A stretch of 64,000 nucleotides of DNA from Chenopodium formosanum (taxonomy: Eukaryota > Streptophyta > Magnoliopsida > Caryophyllales > Amaranthaceae). Within the stretch, counting starts at the first letter, position 1. Each line of letters starts with the position of its first letter. Below the pieces are notes generated by a model. The model saw only the letters and a program-made list of their open reading frames with translations, had not been told where the DNA came from and did not search any database. Positions 10,161-20,860 of the stretch are shown piece after piece. The position numbers were made by a program, and so were the translations under genes. The stretch spans positions 21,424,572 through 21,488,571 of the forward strand of contig CM044879.1 of assembly GCA_024500155.1 (NCBI GenBank), read 5' to 3'.

Positions 10161-11138
10161 AAAGGCTTGTTTAACGTCCAAGCGAGACCGATCTAGTAAA
10201 TAATATTGCAACGAACGCAAGAGATTATCAAATGCACTACTACACATTTCATAGGATAACAAGTAGGCAAATGACGGACGGAGGACGTGCAACAAGATTA
10301 TTGCACGTAAGTGAGGAGAGAGATGCCAAAAGAAAGAAGAAAAATCAAAAGAAAAATCAAGAAAATAAGAAGAGAAAGAAGAATAAAAAGGCAAAACCTC
10401 CTCAAAATATTTTTGGGTGGCATAATCACCCATTTCCTCAATAATGGGAGGATGAGAAGGAAGAGTCTCATTAAAGAAGAGAGGGTCCTCAATAGGCTTT
10501 AAGACAAAAGAGGGGAGGAACATGGGATAGTAGGAGATATGGTCGAATTTTCTTGAGAAAGGGACATGAGGAAGGAGAGGAGAAACAATGGTCTCACAAA
10601 GCCTCACATCACCAATGAGGGCATGAAAATCAATCATAGAATCCTCAAAAGAACACTCATGACTCACATCTCCCTAAAACAAAAACTCTCCAATAGAAAC
10701 AACCTCATCGTCCTCTCTATCACAACGATGAACAACAACTCCCTCAAGATCCTCAAAGCCTAGAGTCTCTAAACCATGCATGAAAGGATAAAGGTTTCTC
10801 TCAAACTCATCCTTTTCCCATGAAGCATTGCCAATGAACTCTCTTAAAAGGCTATAATGCTTGGTTACTCCTTCAATGAATATAATAGAAATAGCCTCAA
10901 AAGAATCCAAAGACTCATGGATAGAAAGGTCACAAACATGCAAAGTAGACTCATCAAGACGGGAAAGGGGGTTAGAATCCTCAAAATTGACATTTTCTTC
11001 ATTCACAACTCTTTCACCACCACTCAAGGGACTCTCAATCTCTCTTGATTGCTCCAACTCATCATCATCATCCTCATGAACTCCCTCATTCAAAATTGAA
11101 GATGGCTCACTCACATCCTCACCAAGGGAAGCTCTCAA
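10149..11138 (-). pseudogene. Acidic protein of element B, one break
   Basis: Two frames, 10674-11138 and 10149-10667, correspond to the single acidic protein of A. The first begins with an Asp/Glu-rich stretch (HEDDDDELEQ) and holds the shared FMHGLETLGF and EGVVVH words. The second holds FHALIGD, HVPFSR and the C-terminal SYEMCSSAFD ... KQAFLGK, which in A lies past a stop. The two are separated by a stop near 10674. No family is recognised. Comparison with A defines the full extent of the protein and shows that its C-terminus overlaps a conserved hairpin. Confidence 0.55.
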
Positions 11139-11249
11139 AGGGAGTGAATAAGGGGAAGGATGGCACTCAAGCTCAAAAGGGGAATGAAAAGGATCAAAAT
11201 CCTCAAAAATCCTCTCATCACAAGAAAATCTCTCCTCACCTTCACACCC

Positions 11250-11579
11250 TTAGCCCACATCATCCTCAAAAACACTCTCACACTCCAAGTGAGGTGCCTT
11301 ACATCCATTCACATTAACCATAGCACTCATCACTTGGGCAAGCCTCACTTCTCTCAATTTTTGTTCCTCTTGAAGCTCTTGGAGTTGTTGGGTGAGATAT
11401 TGCATTTGAGAAAGGATTTGGGGAGTAATGTTATCGGGTTGAGGTTCATGATCAAAATCAAATTGCATATTATCAAAATTAGCACAAACTTCATCACAAT
11501 GAGCATAAGAGGGAAAGGGGTCAACATGCATATTTGGTTCATCACAAGGCACATTAGAAGTATCAAGAGAATTTAGCAA
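11250..11579 (-). pseudogene. Middle segment with coiled coil, element B
   Basis: A 109-residue frame with a hydrophilic N-terminus and a Gln/Leu/Glu-rich heptad segment (about residues 57-82). It occupies the place of the coiled coil in A (2845-3127). A frameshift near 11575 separates it from the gag-like part. Confidence 0.5.
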
Positions 11580-11872
11580 AAATTAAAAGAATGTTGACAT
11601 TGAGAATCAAAAAAAGAAACATGACATTCTCTATCATAAGAATCTCTAGCAAGCCACGTGAAGAAATTCCAAGCATCATGCATAGACAAATGACGGAATA
11701 TACCATTGTGCATATTCTCAACCATACCCCTAGTATACTCATTCATGCCCCAATAAGCTATACCACAAGAATCACTAAGAGAACACCCATGGAAACTAAG
11801 GAAAACATCTAATCTATCAAAGTATGCATAAAAGGGTTCATCATCAAATTGAGGAAAAGATAAACATGCCAT
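11573..11872 (-). pseudogene. Shortened gag-like protein of element B
   Basis: Start chosen at 11872 (MACLSFPQFD), as in A and K. Motifs in order: PFYAYFDRLD, GMNEYTRG, NGIF, then HDAWNFFTWLARDSYDR, which is complete here and broken by a TGA in A. The pattern matches the second half of the Athila capsid domain. The frame stops at 11573 where A and F carry on, so a shift or stop has arisen. Function is inferred only. Confidence 0.55.
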
Positions 11873-11964
11873 TTTTATACAAAGAACAAAAAAGGGCAAA
11901 CACAAATCAAATAATATAAAAGAACCTAGCTAATCTAATCAACACAAACTAATGAACGCCTTAG

Positions 11965-11982
11965 TCCCCGGTAACGGCGCCA
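11965..11982 (-). promoter_or_regulatory. Primer-binding site of element B
   Basis: Minus strand TGGCGCCGTTACCGGGGA, one base different from the PBS of A, E and K, five bases inside the LTR end. Confidence 0.82.
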
Positions 11983-11987
11983 AAATT

Positions 11988-13140
11988 TGATCGTGGGTTT
12001 AAGTAGTGTCGTTTGTCTACTAACCCTAATCAAATTAGAAATTTATAAAACCTAAACTACCCTAATACGAGTATAGGGGTAAGTAAAGGGTCGAACCCAA
12101 AAGGACTAAGTGTATCAATTTGTGCTAATTAGACAACTAGGAAAGCTTGTGAGATAGAGAGAGGTTCAACTAAACACTATTAAGAGCAAATAACTAAAAC
12201 TAGGGAAAGTGGAATCCAATTACATCAATACATTCAATAACATCATACAATTAGATGAAAATGACCTTGATTAGGAACAATCAACACATTTAACTCACTC
12301 TCGCACAATTAAGCATGTTAATAGTCCTACTAAACTAATTCACTCTCATGCAACTAGCCTAGCAAAGGTATGGAAGAATTTAGACCCTCAACCAACTCAC
12401 TCTCGCACAATTGATTGAAAGCACAATTAAAAGCATAGAATCAATTAGCTAGAAAGATTCTAATCCATTTAAGCGTCATCCATACACAATAATCAAGAAA
12501 CAATTTCATACAAATCACAATCAATCATTCAACTTATTAACTTAATCTTCATCCATTTCCCTAGAACAAAATCTAAGCTAACATGGTGAATAAAAACATG
12601 GAAAACAAGGTAAAGTAATAATAAAAACAAGATTAAACAAATAAACTAATTAATCTACTCAAATAAACAAATAAATAAGCAAAAACAATAATAAATGAAA
12701 GCAATAAAGGTGAGAGAAAGTTAGGAAGACTCATTGAATTTATGAGAGGAAAAATCCACAAAATGCTTCTTCTAAATCCCAAAAACTCCATGAAAAATCC
12801 AAGCTTTCTCCCTCTAAACTACTCCTAAACTAGAGAGAGAAACTCCTAATCTAACCCTAAGAGAGAGAAAATTAAAGAACTAAACTACTCTAAAACTAAT
12901 CTAGGGTAAAATTAAATGTTGATTGAAAGTTGAGAGAAAATAACCCCAAAGGGGTATTTATAATACAAGCTAAAAATAATAAAGAAAATAAAAGAAAACA
13001 AATAAAGAAAATAAAATAAAACAAAAGAAAAGAAAAGGGAAATAGAAAAAGGGAATAAAAATGAAATAAAATTAAAAGAAATTAAAAAACCCCAAAATCC
13101 CCCAAATTCCCTCAGCAACCACGATCTCCCCTTCTCTTTC
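11988..13140 (-). repeat. 5' LTR of element B, truncated in U3
   Basis: Starts TGATCGTGGG after the PBS. It carries the inverse of the GGTTCGACCC U5 motif (12090-12100), CT-rich leader repeats (12800-12870) and a minus-strand TATA (TTATAAATA, around 12955-12963). The U3 start seen at 1-270 is not present to the right, so the LTR is cut, probably near 13140. Confidence 0.65.
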
Positions 13141-13635
13141 ATTTGGCTGCTCTGTTTCTTCCATCATCACCATCACGCATCATGAATTATCACAATCACC
13201 ACCGTCAATCCTCATCGTCATCAATCAAGCATCAATCAAGGCCGTTCTATTTTCATTAAAACTCGCGTGAGAAGCTCGTGATTGACTCTCATTTGTGCGC
13301 CCGCAAAGACGTCGCGCAGAGGTCGCGCAAAGCTTCTGCCTCGACTCTGATTTGTACTCTAATTTGTGTGCGCCTTCTGACAGGGCTGCGCGCCCGCGGT
13401 GGTCTGGGTTGGGCAAATTTGGAGGTTCGATTGAAGCGGTTTTTCTGGTTGATGTTGTTGAAATTGTTGCGGGTTGATGTTGGTGTTGTTGGTGTTGCGG
13501 TTTGCTGCTGTTGGTGATGGTTGTTGTGGGGTTGCTTGCGTGAGGTTGCATATGGTTGCTGAAAATTGCTGCTGTTGTTGGTGTTGTGTTGGTGGTTTAT
13601 TGATGGCGGTTTTGGCGGTGGCTTTGGAGGCTGCT
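13141..13635. other. GC-richer segment of uncertain origin
   Basis: It contains ATCA-rich simple sequence (13150-13240) and GC palindromes such as GCGCGCCCGCGG (13388-13399). It may be U3 of an Athila-like LTR. Open frames here follow from base composition and I do not call them genes. Confidence 0.4.
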
Positions 13636-14547
13636 GGTTTTCTCTCTCCTAGGTTGAGAGTTTCTCTCTCTAGATTAGGCTACTTTAGGAGTAGTTTTAG
13701 AGAGAGAAAGTGAGGGATTTCAATGGTGATTTGAGAGATTGAAGATTCAATGGTGACAATTATATTGAAGATCTCCTTAATCAATGAATGAACAATTCTA
13801 ACTCTATCTCATTTTATTGATTTATTTAATTTCTTATTTGTTTGGTTTGATTTTGATGATTTGATCTTTGATTAGTGCAATTGTTCTCTATATTTTATTG
13901 ATTCTTGATTGCTATAGTTGCTACTTGATTAGATGATGTTGTTAGAGTAATTGTTTAGCTAGGAATTGGGTAACTTGTATGATTGATTGATTGTAATTAA
14001 TTTGGGGATTGTGTTGATTAATTGTTGAAATTAAAGTGATTAATGTAAGTTTGCATTGTGTAATTCAATTCGGCCTTGAGAATTATGCTAGAATGCATTG
14101 TAATTGCTAATGACACGATCAATTAATTTAGAAATTGCAATTATCGATTGGTTTGGATTGTGATTCTCTTAGTTTGTTATTCGTAGAGTCATCTAGCTTA
14201 ACGATTAGGAGATAGCTCTTTAATTCCAATTGATAGCTCTTATCATTAATCTTCACAACCTTTGATTAACATATTTGTCCCAAGTTGATTTAATTGTCAT
14301 GATTACTTGTTGATCCCCATTCCCTAGTGCTTTATTTGTTTGGTTCTTTGCTTAGTTAGTTCTTAGTATAACCTTCTGTCCTTAAACTTTGACCTAGCTT
14401 AGGCATTGATCGAGAACACTTGAGCATAACCGTTCCTAGTGCTTCGACCCTTGACTTGCCTCTATACTTGTATTCAGGTTAGTTGAGTGATTATAATTTT
14501 GTTTAACCTAGGAGGATTAGTTAAACAACCTAGTTTTCCCCACGTCA
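13636..14547 (+). repeat. Athila-like LTR fragment (leader to U5 end), plus
   Basis: It begins at the CT-rich leader, in the same place as position 1303 of A, near the expected transcript start. It runs to CCCACGTCA at 14547, then four bases of the LTR/PBS spacer, and is then cut. Confidence 0.7.
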
Positions 14548-14551
14548 AAAT

Positions 14552-15471
14552 AGATCTCCAACACAATTGTCACCATTGAATCTTCAATCTATCAATCACC
14601 ACTGATATTCCTCACTTTTTCTCTCTGAAACTACTCCTAAACTAGCCTAATCTAGAGAGAGAAGCTCTAAACCTAGGAGAGAGTAAACTATTCTAAAACT
14701 AAGAATTAGATGCTTTATGAATAAAGAAAATCGTACTCTATATAAACAAAAGGATAAAATGAGCGAAAATAAATAACAAAAGCGGAGAACTCGGCTGCGC
14801 CCGCGGAGGAGAACAGGCACAAGGGAAGCCGCGCCCGCAGGGTGCCCGCGGCGAACCCTCTAGGGTAAACTGCCCAAAAAGGCAGTTTGTCGTTTTAGGG
14901 CAGCAGCCAACCCTCGCCCGTGACCATCAGCCTCGCGCCCGCGGGGTCAGAGCCTGCAACCGCGGCTAGCTAGCCCGCGCTCGCGGCTGCTGCGTGCGCG
15001 GCTGTGCTGCTACGCGTGTGGCTGCTTGGGTGCTACGTGCGTAGCTGCTTGGGTGTGCTGCTGCGTATGGCAATTAGGGCAGCGTGGCTAGGTGCTCGGG
15101 CTCGCTGCCTTGATGCTCGGGATCGCTATTTTGGTATTCGTTCTTGCGAAGCTTGCTTTGTTTGGCTTGACTTGCATGCTTGGCTTCCCGAACTTGGTTC
15201 CGTTAACTTCCTTGAAGTGCTTGAGCTTCCTCCTTGATGATTAAATCCCGGCAAGCTCGACACACCTATATAACAAATCAAAGAAACGGAGAAGCGAGAG
15301 AAATAGCCGAGAAATGAATAAAATAATAAGAAAACCATAAAAAGCACGCATTTCTCTACACTGAACACGCAAATCTAGCATTATTCCCTAAATACACGAC
15401 ATAAAAGATTTAAAACGAGCAAAGAAAGAAACAAAATCCTACCCTAAGAATGCCATAAATGGCACTCATCA
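14552..15471 (-). repeat. Athila-like LTR fragment C (U3 to leader), minus
   Basis: It reads on the minus strand from TGATGAGTGCCATTTATGGC (ending at 15471) to GGAGATCT. A GC cluster (14793-15000) and minus TATA (14738-14746) are present. The U5 half is missing; the plus-strand fragment 13636-14547 takes its place in inverted orientation. Confidence 0.7.
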
Positions 15472-15618
15472 AATTCACCCGAACTAAACTTTTGCTCGTC
15501 CTCGAGCAAAACAAAATCAAACCCAAGGGATAATGCTGACATTATTCGAGCAAAGAAAGAAACAAGAAAGAAAGAGGATGAGAATATACACTAACTCACT
15601 TTCGTAGGAATCATGCTT
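15472..15618 (-). mobile_element. Internal 3' end of element C
   Basis: A short remnant with the hairpin TTTGCTCG / AGGA / CGAGCAAA near 15491-15510, next to a degenerate polypurine tract. Similarity to B stops near 15618, where element H begins. Confidence 0.65.
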
Positions 15619-15659
15619 GAAATAAACGCTTTTTAGATTTCAAGTTAGTTTAAATCAAA

Positions 15660-16095
15660 CGACTGCGAGCGCTGCCTTAGCGCATTCGGTAGGGCCGCTT
15701 GTTGTATTCGTAGAGCATTGTGCCACCCAAATGGGAGATGCATCTCCTCGAAGAATTCGCCCGAATGGACGTCGCCGGTTATCTGACTCATGTTGGAGAA
15801 GACGGTCCTACTCTTGTTGGAGCAGACTGTGGCCGTGCGCCTCTATTGATTAATAAAATCCGGCCATTGGCCTCTTTTAAAATGTGGATAGTCGTTAGTA
15901 TTCATGACTTAACTTAAAAAACTTAGTGAGTAGGGTCGACTGCCTTGGTGCATTCGGCACCTTCTAAAGGGTTAAGGGCGTCTGCTGTTGGGGCAGACGG
16001 TCATTAAGCAATGGAGTCGTCTGCACATTGTGCAGGCGGTGTTAAAAGATAAAGCCTGGCCCGCCTGTTCATTGGACAGGCGGAGCCTGTACAAT
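15660..16095 (-). other. Hairpin-rich 3' tail of element H
   Basis: Three clear hairpins: 15979-15999 (CGTCTGC stem, 7-nt loop), 16018-16038 (8-bp stem with one G:T) and 16061-16083 (CCGCCTGT stem, 7-nt loop). Weaker related ones lie near 15675 and 15935. No protein is evident. Confidence 0.55.
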
Positions 16096-16201
16096 ATAAA
16101 TTTAGAAAGACAAATGTGGAAATGAAGGCATATTCTCATTAACAAAATTGAGAGATTTACAAAAAATTTTAGAAGTAGTACTTTTTTAAGTTGTCTACAT
16201 T

Positions 16202-17471
16202 TTAAGTTCTAGGCAGCTGCCTGCCGTCTAGTTCTTCCAGGTGGTAGGTGCCGTCTCTTACTTCTTCATAGATTCGGTAGGGGCCTTCCCAATTTGGGGT
16301 TAGTTTTTCCTGCTCATTCGCCCTACCGACTGCCTCCATTTTCCGTAACACAAAGTCCCCCACTTTCAGAGAGCGCTTGTGTACTCTTTTGTTGTAAGCT
16401 CGAGTCATTCTCACACGGTAGATCTTATGGCGCAAGGCAGCATTGCCCCTACGCTCTGGGAGTGAGTCCAGTGCCAGCCGCATGGCCTCCCAGTTTGCCT
16501 CTTCGTCATGCAACATGATCCGAAGAGTCGGCTCATAGTGTTCAATAGGCAAGACAGCTTCTGCCCCATACACCATGAGAGGAATGGGGTTTCTCCAGTT
16601 GCCCCTTTGGCAAATGTCCTGATGGCCCATAGAATGTATGATGATTCATCGGCCCATAGGTTGCCAGCTCTTTCCACTTTCTTTTTAATCCTGTCGGAGA
16701 TTAACTTGTTAAAGGCTTCGACCAGGCCGTTTTCTTGGGGTTGGCCGACTGATGCAAAGTATTTTGAAACTCCTTTGTCGCCCAACCAAGTCTTAAGTTG
16801 AAGCGTCTCAAACTAAGGACCATTGTCAAAAACCATAGACATAGGCACCCCAAAACGGGTGATGATATTCTTCTAGATATAGGAGATGACATCCTTTGTC
16901 TTGATGTTTTTGACTGCCTCTGCCTCTACCCATTTGGTAAAGTAATCCACGGCCACTAAAATGTAGCGCTTGCCGCCTGGAACAGTGGTGTAAGGCCCTA
17001 GAATATCCATGCCCCATTTAGCAAAGGTATTGGGTTGTGGATGCCCATAAGGTCTGTGGCCGGACGATGGATTAGCTTGCCAAATTTTTGGCACTTGTCG
17101 CATCTTTTAACCATTTCCATAGCATCCGACTCAAGAGTTGGCCAGAAGTACAGCCGCCTGGCCTTGGCAGCTAAGGATCTGCCGCCTATATGAGAGGCGT
17201 AGTACCCCGCATGCAATTTTTCGAGGACCTCTTTACCCTTCTCTAGAGTAACACACTTCAATAGGGGCATCAAAAAACCAGTCTTGAAGAGTTCTCCATG
17301 TCTTATCTCGATGTTTGCCGCTCGCTTTTTTAGCACAGCCGCCTCCTGGGGTGAATCAGAGAGGGTGCTGTGTGTAAGAAACGCCCGGATGCTATCCATC
17401 CAGGTTAAGCTTCGGTCTAGTACTCCAATGGGGTCTTTATTGGATATACTTGTTTTTCCACGACTTCCCAA
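16202..17471 (-). pseudogene. pol: Integrase of element H, broken
   Basis: The zinc-binding H2C2 part is at about 17130-17230 (LHAGYYASHIGG ... CDKCQKFGK). The catalytic core follows: first Asp in WGMDILGP (about 17010), glutamate in ENGLVEAFNKLI (about 16740). The C-terminal part (16202-16630) has the conserved VGDFVLRK and NWEGPYRI words. At least two frameshifts lie near 16860 and 16640. The order matches the Ty3/gypsy integrase (zinc finger, rve core, C-terminal domain), which joins cDNA ends to the genome. It cannot be functional as it stands. Confidence 0.8.
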
Positions 17472-17586
17472 AAGACTGACCGAGGCGTTTCACAGAAGGC
17501 GGACGATGCCAGTTTGGACAGAGCATCCGTCTCATTGTTTGAAGACCTAGGCACCTGACTTAGATGAAATTATTTAAGTATCCCAG
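17472..17586 (-). pseudogene. pol: RNase H C-terminal piece of element H
   Basis: On the minus strand the frame starts with FHLSQVPRSSNNETDALSKL, the usual end of the plant-type (RVT_3) RNase H, and leads into the integrase linker. The N-terminal piece is at 20584-20860 across element G. About 75 residues between them are missing. Confidence 0.7.
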
Positions 17587-19432
17587 TGTAGGGAATATTT
17601 CAAGCATTATAACCCCAAGCTGGAGCTCCACTATGATCATACATTTAAGTATGGTGGCGTCCAAAGGAAGGAAAAGAGAGCAAAAGAGTCGCCAACAAGT
17701 TTTAGGAACTTGTAAACCGTTCACGATGTGAAGGTTACACCCCTTAACGATCCATGAGATCGTAAACTCCAAAAGGTCTTGAACCAAATAGGGTTCGGGG
17801 ATGAGGGTACGAATCCAATCTACAAAAGAAGGGACCCGCCCTATAAAATAGGCCTCTACTTTATTCTACTTGTATTCATGTGCGCTTTCTAACTAACATG
17901 CAAACATTATATTAACCCTAAACCTGTTTAATCTATGTTGGTTGAATTTTAATCCACAAATAAATCTATTATTGGCGATCACTTGATTTAAAATAATATT
18001 AGCCTAAACCAAATTATTAATTATCTTATTAAGCGTGATTTCAAATACAAATTCCTTTTAAACATGCATAAAAGGTGTGACCAAGCAATAACAATAAATA
18101 TCAAGCAACATAATATTAATCATAACAAGAATAATAATCATAATATAATCATAATCATGTTAAGGCATAATAAAGCTTAATAATAGCAAGATCCTAGGCA
18201 TGATACTACTAGGATTAATAATAAATCATAGCATGTCACTAAGCAATAAAAATCAAAGCTTTAAACCTAACATGGTAATAATATGCTATTAGAAAGAATA
18301 AAAGGCACCCTAAACATGATTCTAGAAAGCATTAGAAAGCATCCTAACATGATAATAGGAACTAAAACAAATCTAAACATGCTTTCTACATTGAAATTAA
18401 AAAGAGAGTAAGCTAATTAACTTACTTTGAAGCCTCGTACCTCTTTCCAATAACAAAATACACGCTTTAGTAAACTTCAATGAAAATAATAAAATTAAAT
18501 AATTAAATTAAATAATTAAAAGAAAGAGTTAAAGAGTTTAGACTGGATTTGGGCGAAGGCAACTTCGAACTTGGCTAGATGTTTCTAGGTCTTGTGTATA
18601 CGGTATTATGTTTGTAAAAGGGCTAGTTTAGAAAGAGAGAGAGAATATCAAGTAAGCCTTGATGAGAGTTGATGATTGAAAAACGGAGGTAGAGGACCAT
18701 ATTTATAAGAAAAATAGTCCAGAAAAGCACAGAATTTGATAAGGAATAAAACTACACGCTGTCGCCAGAAATCCACTCTGTCGCGTGGCGACACAGTGTG
18801 TCGCGTGGCGACAGACTTCTCGATTGTTGACAGCCTGACTTTTACGCGCTTTCCACGCGGAATCTGATCTTTAACCAAATTTGATCTACGGAATCTGTAC
18901 AGAAGCTAAAATCGTATAATTAAAATAATAAAATAATAATAATTTATTCCAAATAAAAATCCATCAAAATAAAATCATTAATTCTAACTCTATTAGAATT
19001 TAAAAGAACCTTCTAGAGAATTCTAGAAAATTATCATTAATCCTAATAATTTTAGGATTAACATTTGACATTGGGCCCTCCTCTAGCTATATCATTGGGC
19101 CGCATGTAAAGAATAAACCGGGCCCAGTTTATTATTTTGACCATAACTTCCTCAATATTTATCGGAATTGGGCTTATAATATATCGTTGGAAAGGCCTTT
19201 GCGAGCCCCATCCAACTACACTATTATTGGACTCTTTTCACGGACCAAACTAAACTGGATTGTCTATTTTTAATAAAATATGGTTGTTTTCAAAAACAGA
19301 GAAAAGAATTTTAATAAAACCTAAACTGCAACACTTGACTTTTAACACTTTCACCTTATTCGATTTTAGTTTAACCTGAAAGGTTATTTATCACTGGGTT
19401 TGGTTTTGAGGAGACACAAATGGTTGTCTACA
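17587..19432 (-). repeat. LTR of fragment G
   Basis: 1846 bp, TGTAGGGAATATTT...GTTGTCTACA on the plus strand. Close relative of the two LTRs of D. Minus-strand TATA at 18700-18709 with GTCGCC/GGCGAC repeats upstream at 18769-18822. Confidence 0.85.
18700..18822 (-). promoter_or_regulatory. LTR promoter of G: GTCGCC cluster plus TATA
   Basis: CTGTCGCC and GGCGACA words (18769-18822) lie about 60 bp upstream, on the minus strand, of TCTTATAAAT (18700-18709). Confidence 0.55.
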
Positions 19433-19448
19433 GAAGCCCCCACTTTGA
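19433..19448 (-). promoter_or_regulatory. Polypurine tract of G
   Basis: Minus strand TCAAAGTGGGGGCTTC next to the LTR start TGTAGACA. Same as in D at 30909-30924. Confidence 0.75.
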
Positions 19449-19669
19449 CCGAGTTTGGATAAACACATGTTTCGAAAACAAAAGTCAAAGTAGCGTTAGG
19501 GACGGAGAATGATTCAGAATATTTTGCGATCCTAAATCATTCTTGTAACACCGATACCTACAAACTATCGTTAGTCAACCAGATAAAGAGAGTTAAGAAA
19601 CACGTATCTTGTACCGTCGAGCACACGTCTCTGGAAGTAATCGATTTCGTTGCTGTATTTTGTTGTTGT

Positions 19670-20000
19670 GACAACTTCCACAATACCTCGTGAATGCCAT
19701 CGTTGAAGGTAACATTATTTTGCTATCTTCAATATTTTTGGTGACAATTCTCCACAATACCTCCGGAACATCGTCGAAGGTGAAAGTACCTCGTCATCTT
19801 CAAAGTTGTAGTAGTACTTCGCCACAGCAATACCTCGCTGCTATAGACAATCTCCTCCATACCTCAGGATATCGTCGAAGGTGACCATACTTTGCCATCT
19901 TCAGAGTAGTGACATTACCTCGCCACGGCAGTGCTTTGCCGCTATAGACAATTTCCTCTCTACCTTGGGACATCGTCGAAGACCATTCTACTTATTGATC
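19670..20000. repeat. Imperfect tandem repeats in the tail of G
   Basis: Units of roughly 80 bp built on (G)ACAAyTyCnnnAnAATACCTCG ... CATCGTCGAAGGT ... GCCATCTTCA, about four copies, then shorter TTTCGGTGCyT-type repeats (20040-20150). The same repeats occur in D at 31145-31460. Tandem repeats before the 3' LTR are known for Tat/Ogre elements. Confidence 0.65.
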
Positions 20001-20317
20001 TTTGATATCGCTGTTGTGCTAATACGTCGGCGTTTCCGCTATTTTTGAACTATTACTTCGGTGCTTCTGCTATTTATAACCCATTATTTCGGTGCCTTTG
20101 CCGTTTATGAACCAGTATTTTGGTGCCTTTGCAATGAGCCAATACTTAGGCGGTTTAAGCTAAGTCAGACGATCTTTTATCAGGTCGATCACTTAATGTG
20201 ATTGTAATCGAGCCGATTACTAAATCATGGGAAATTTCTTAGAGGGGATAACTAGCGTACCAAGGAACCCAAACTGCTGAACGAGGTCTACATAACCAAA
20301 ATATGGAGTCCTGTATG

Positions 20318-20439
20318 TTGTCGCCACTCCAGCGCACGCTGGAAATGCTTGTCGCTGCATTTTGTGCCTGTCTCCAGGCGACACACTTTGTCGCCGCGCG
20401 ACAAATCTGTCGTTTGGCGACAGAAAGGGTTTTTAAATA
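20318..20439 (+). promoter_or_regulatory. GTCGCC cluster and TATA-like site in the tail of G
   Basis: GTCGCC/GGCGAC words at 20318-20425, then TTTTAAATA (20431-20439) on the plus strand. In D the same block precedes the antisense gene; in G the gene has been lost at the ragged end. Confidence 0.5.
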
Positions 20440-20583
20440 CCCTTCTTCCTCATTTCTGCGCTGCTGCTCTGCTTTCGTTCGTTTTCTCAAGAACTTCAAA
20501 TCGCTTGTTCTTGCTCAATTCTTGGCCGAATTCGCTCAAAATTGTTGCAAATCGAAGCTAATTTATCTCCTTCAGAAGATTGA

Positions 20584-20860
20584 CAGATAATTCCTACACT
20601 ACAGCCGTTCACGGTGGAGCTCCCGTCCACATACACTTTCCAAACCTGATGAGTGTTTTTCGGCGCAGCTCACCTTGTCATTTCGACAATAAAGTCGGCG
20701 AATGCTTGCCCCTTTATTGCCTTCCTGGGTTCGTAAGTGATTTCCTATCCTTGCATTTCAATCGCCCATTTCAGCATTCGTCTAGAAGACTCCAAGGTTG
20801 TGAGTGGCCGGTTAATAGGTTGGTTTGTATAGACCACTACCGCATGCACTAAGAAGTAAG
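20584..20860 (-). pseudogene. pol: RNase H N-terminal piece of element H
   Basis: Minus-strand WKVYVDGSSTVNGCSVGIIC ends at the junction with G. VDGS carries the first catalytic Asp of the plant-type RNase H. Upstream sequence links to the RT thumb and connection region (20860-21190), which is frameshifted. Confidence 0.7.

Larger units (their letters stand above)
1..13140 (-). mobile_element. Non-autonomous Athila-like LTR element B, split by element A
   Basis: This element reads on the minus strand. Its 3' LTR lies at 1-270 and runs off the window. A polypurine tract follows at 271-285, then the internal region 271-510 plus 8113-11987, a PBS at 11965-11982 and a 5' LTR from 11988. Element A (511-8107) is inserted in the untranslated tail. 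The internal region holds only gag-like and acidic-protein reading frames. No protease, RT or integrase motif is visible, so the element must have relied on an autonomous Athila for replication. The right LTR loses its U3 start near 13140, so no target duplication can be checked. Family assignment rests on the Athila-type PBS and shared blocks with element E. Confidence 0.8.
17587..20583 (-). mobile_element. Fragment G: Tat/Ogre-type 3' LTR plus tail
   Basis: An intact LTR (17587-19432), polypurine tract (19433-19448) and 1.1 kb of tail matching 30909-31990 of element D. The left end is exactly the LTR TG. The right end near 20583 is ragged and inside H's RNase H. The rest of the element and its other LTR are absent. 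Confidence 0.75.

Noticed and set aside
15004..15237. 77-codon frame in LTR fragment C
   Set aside because: Same cause, GC cluster of an LTR; no conserved residues.
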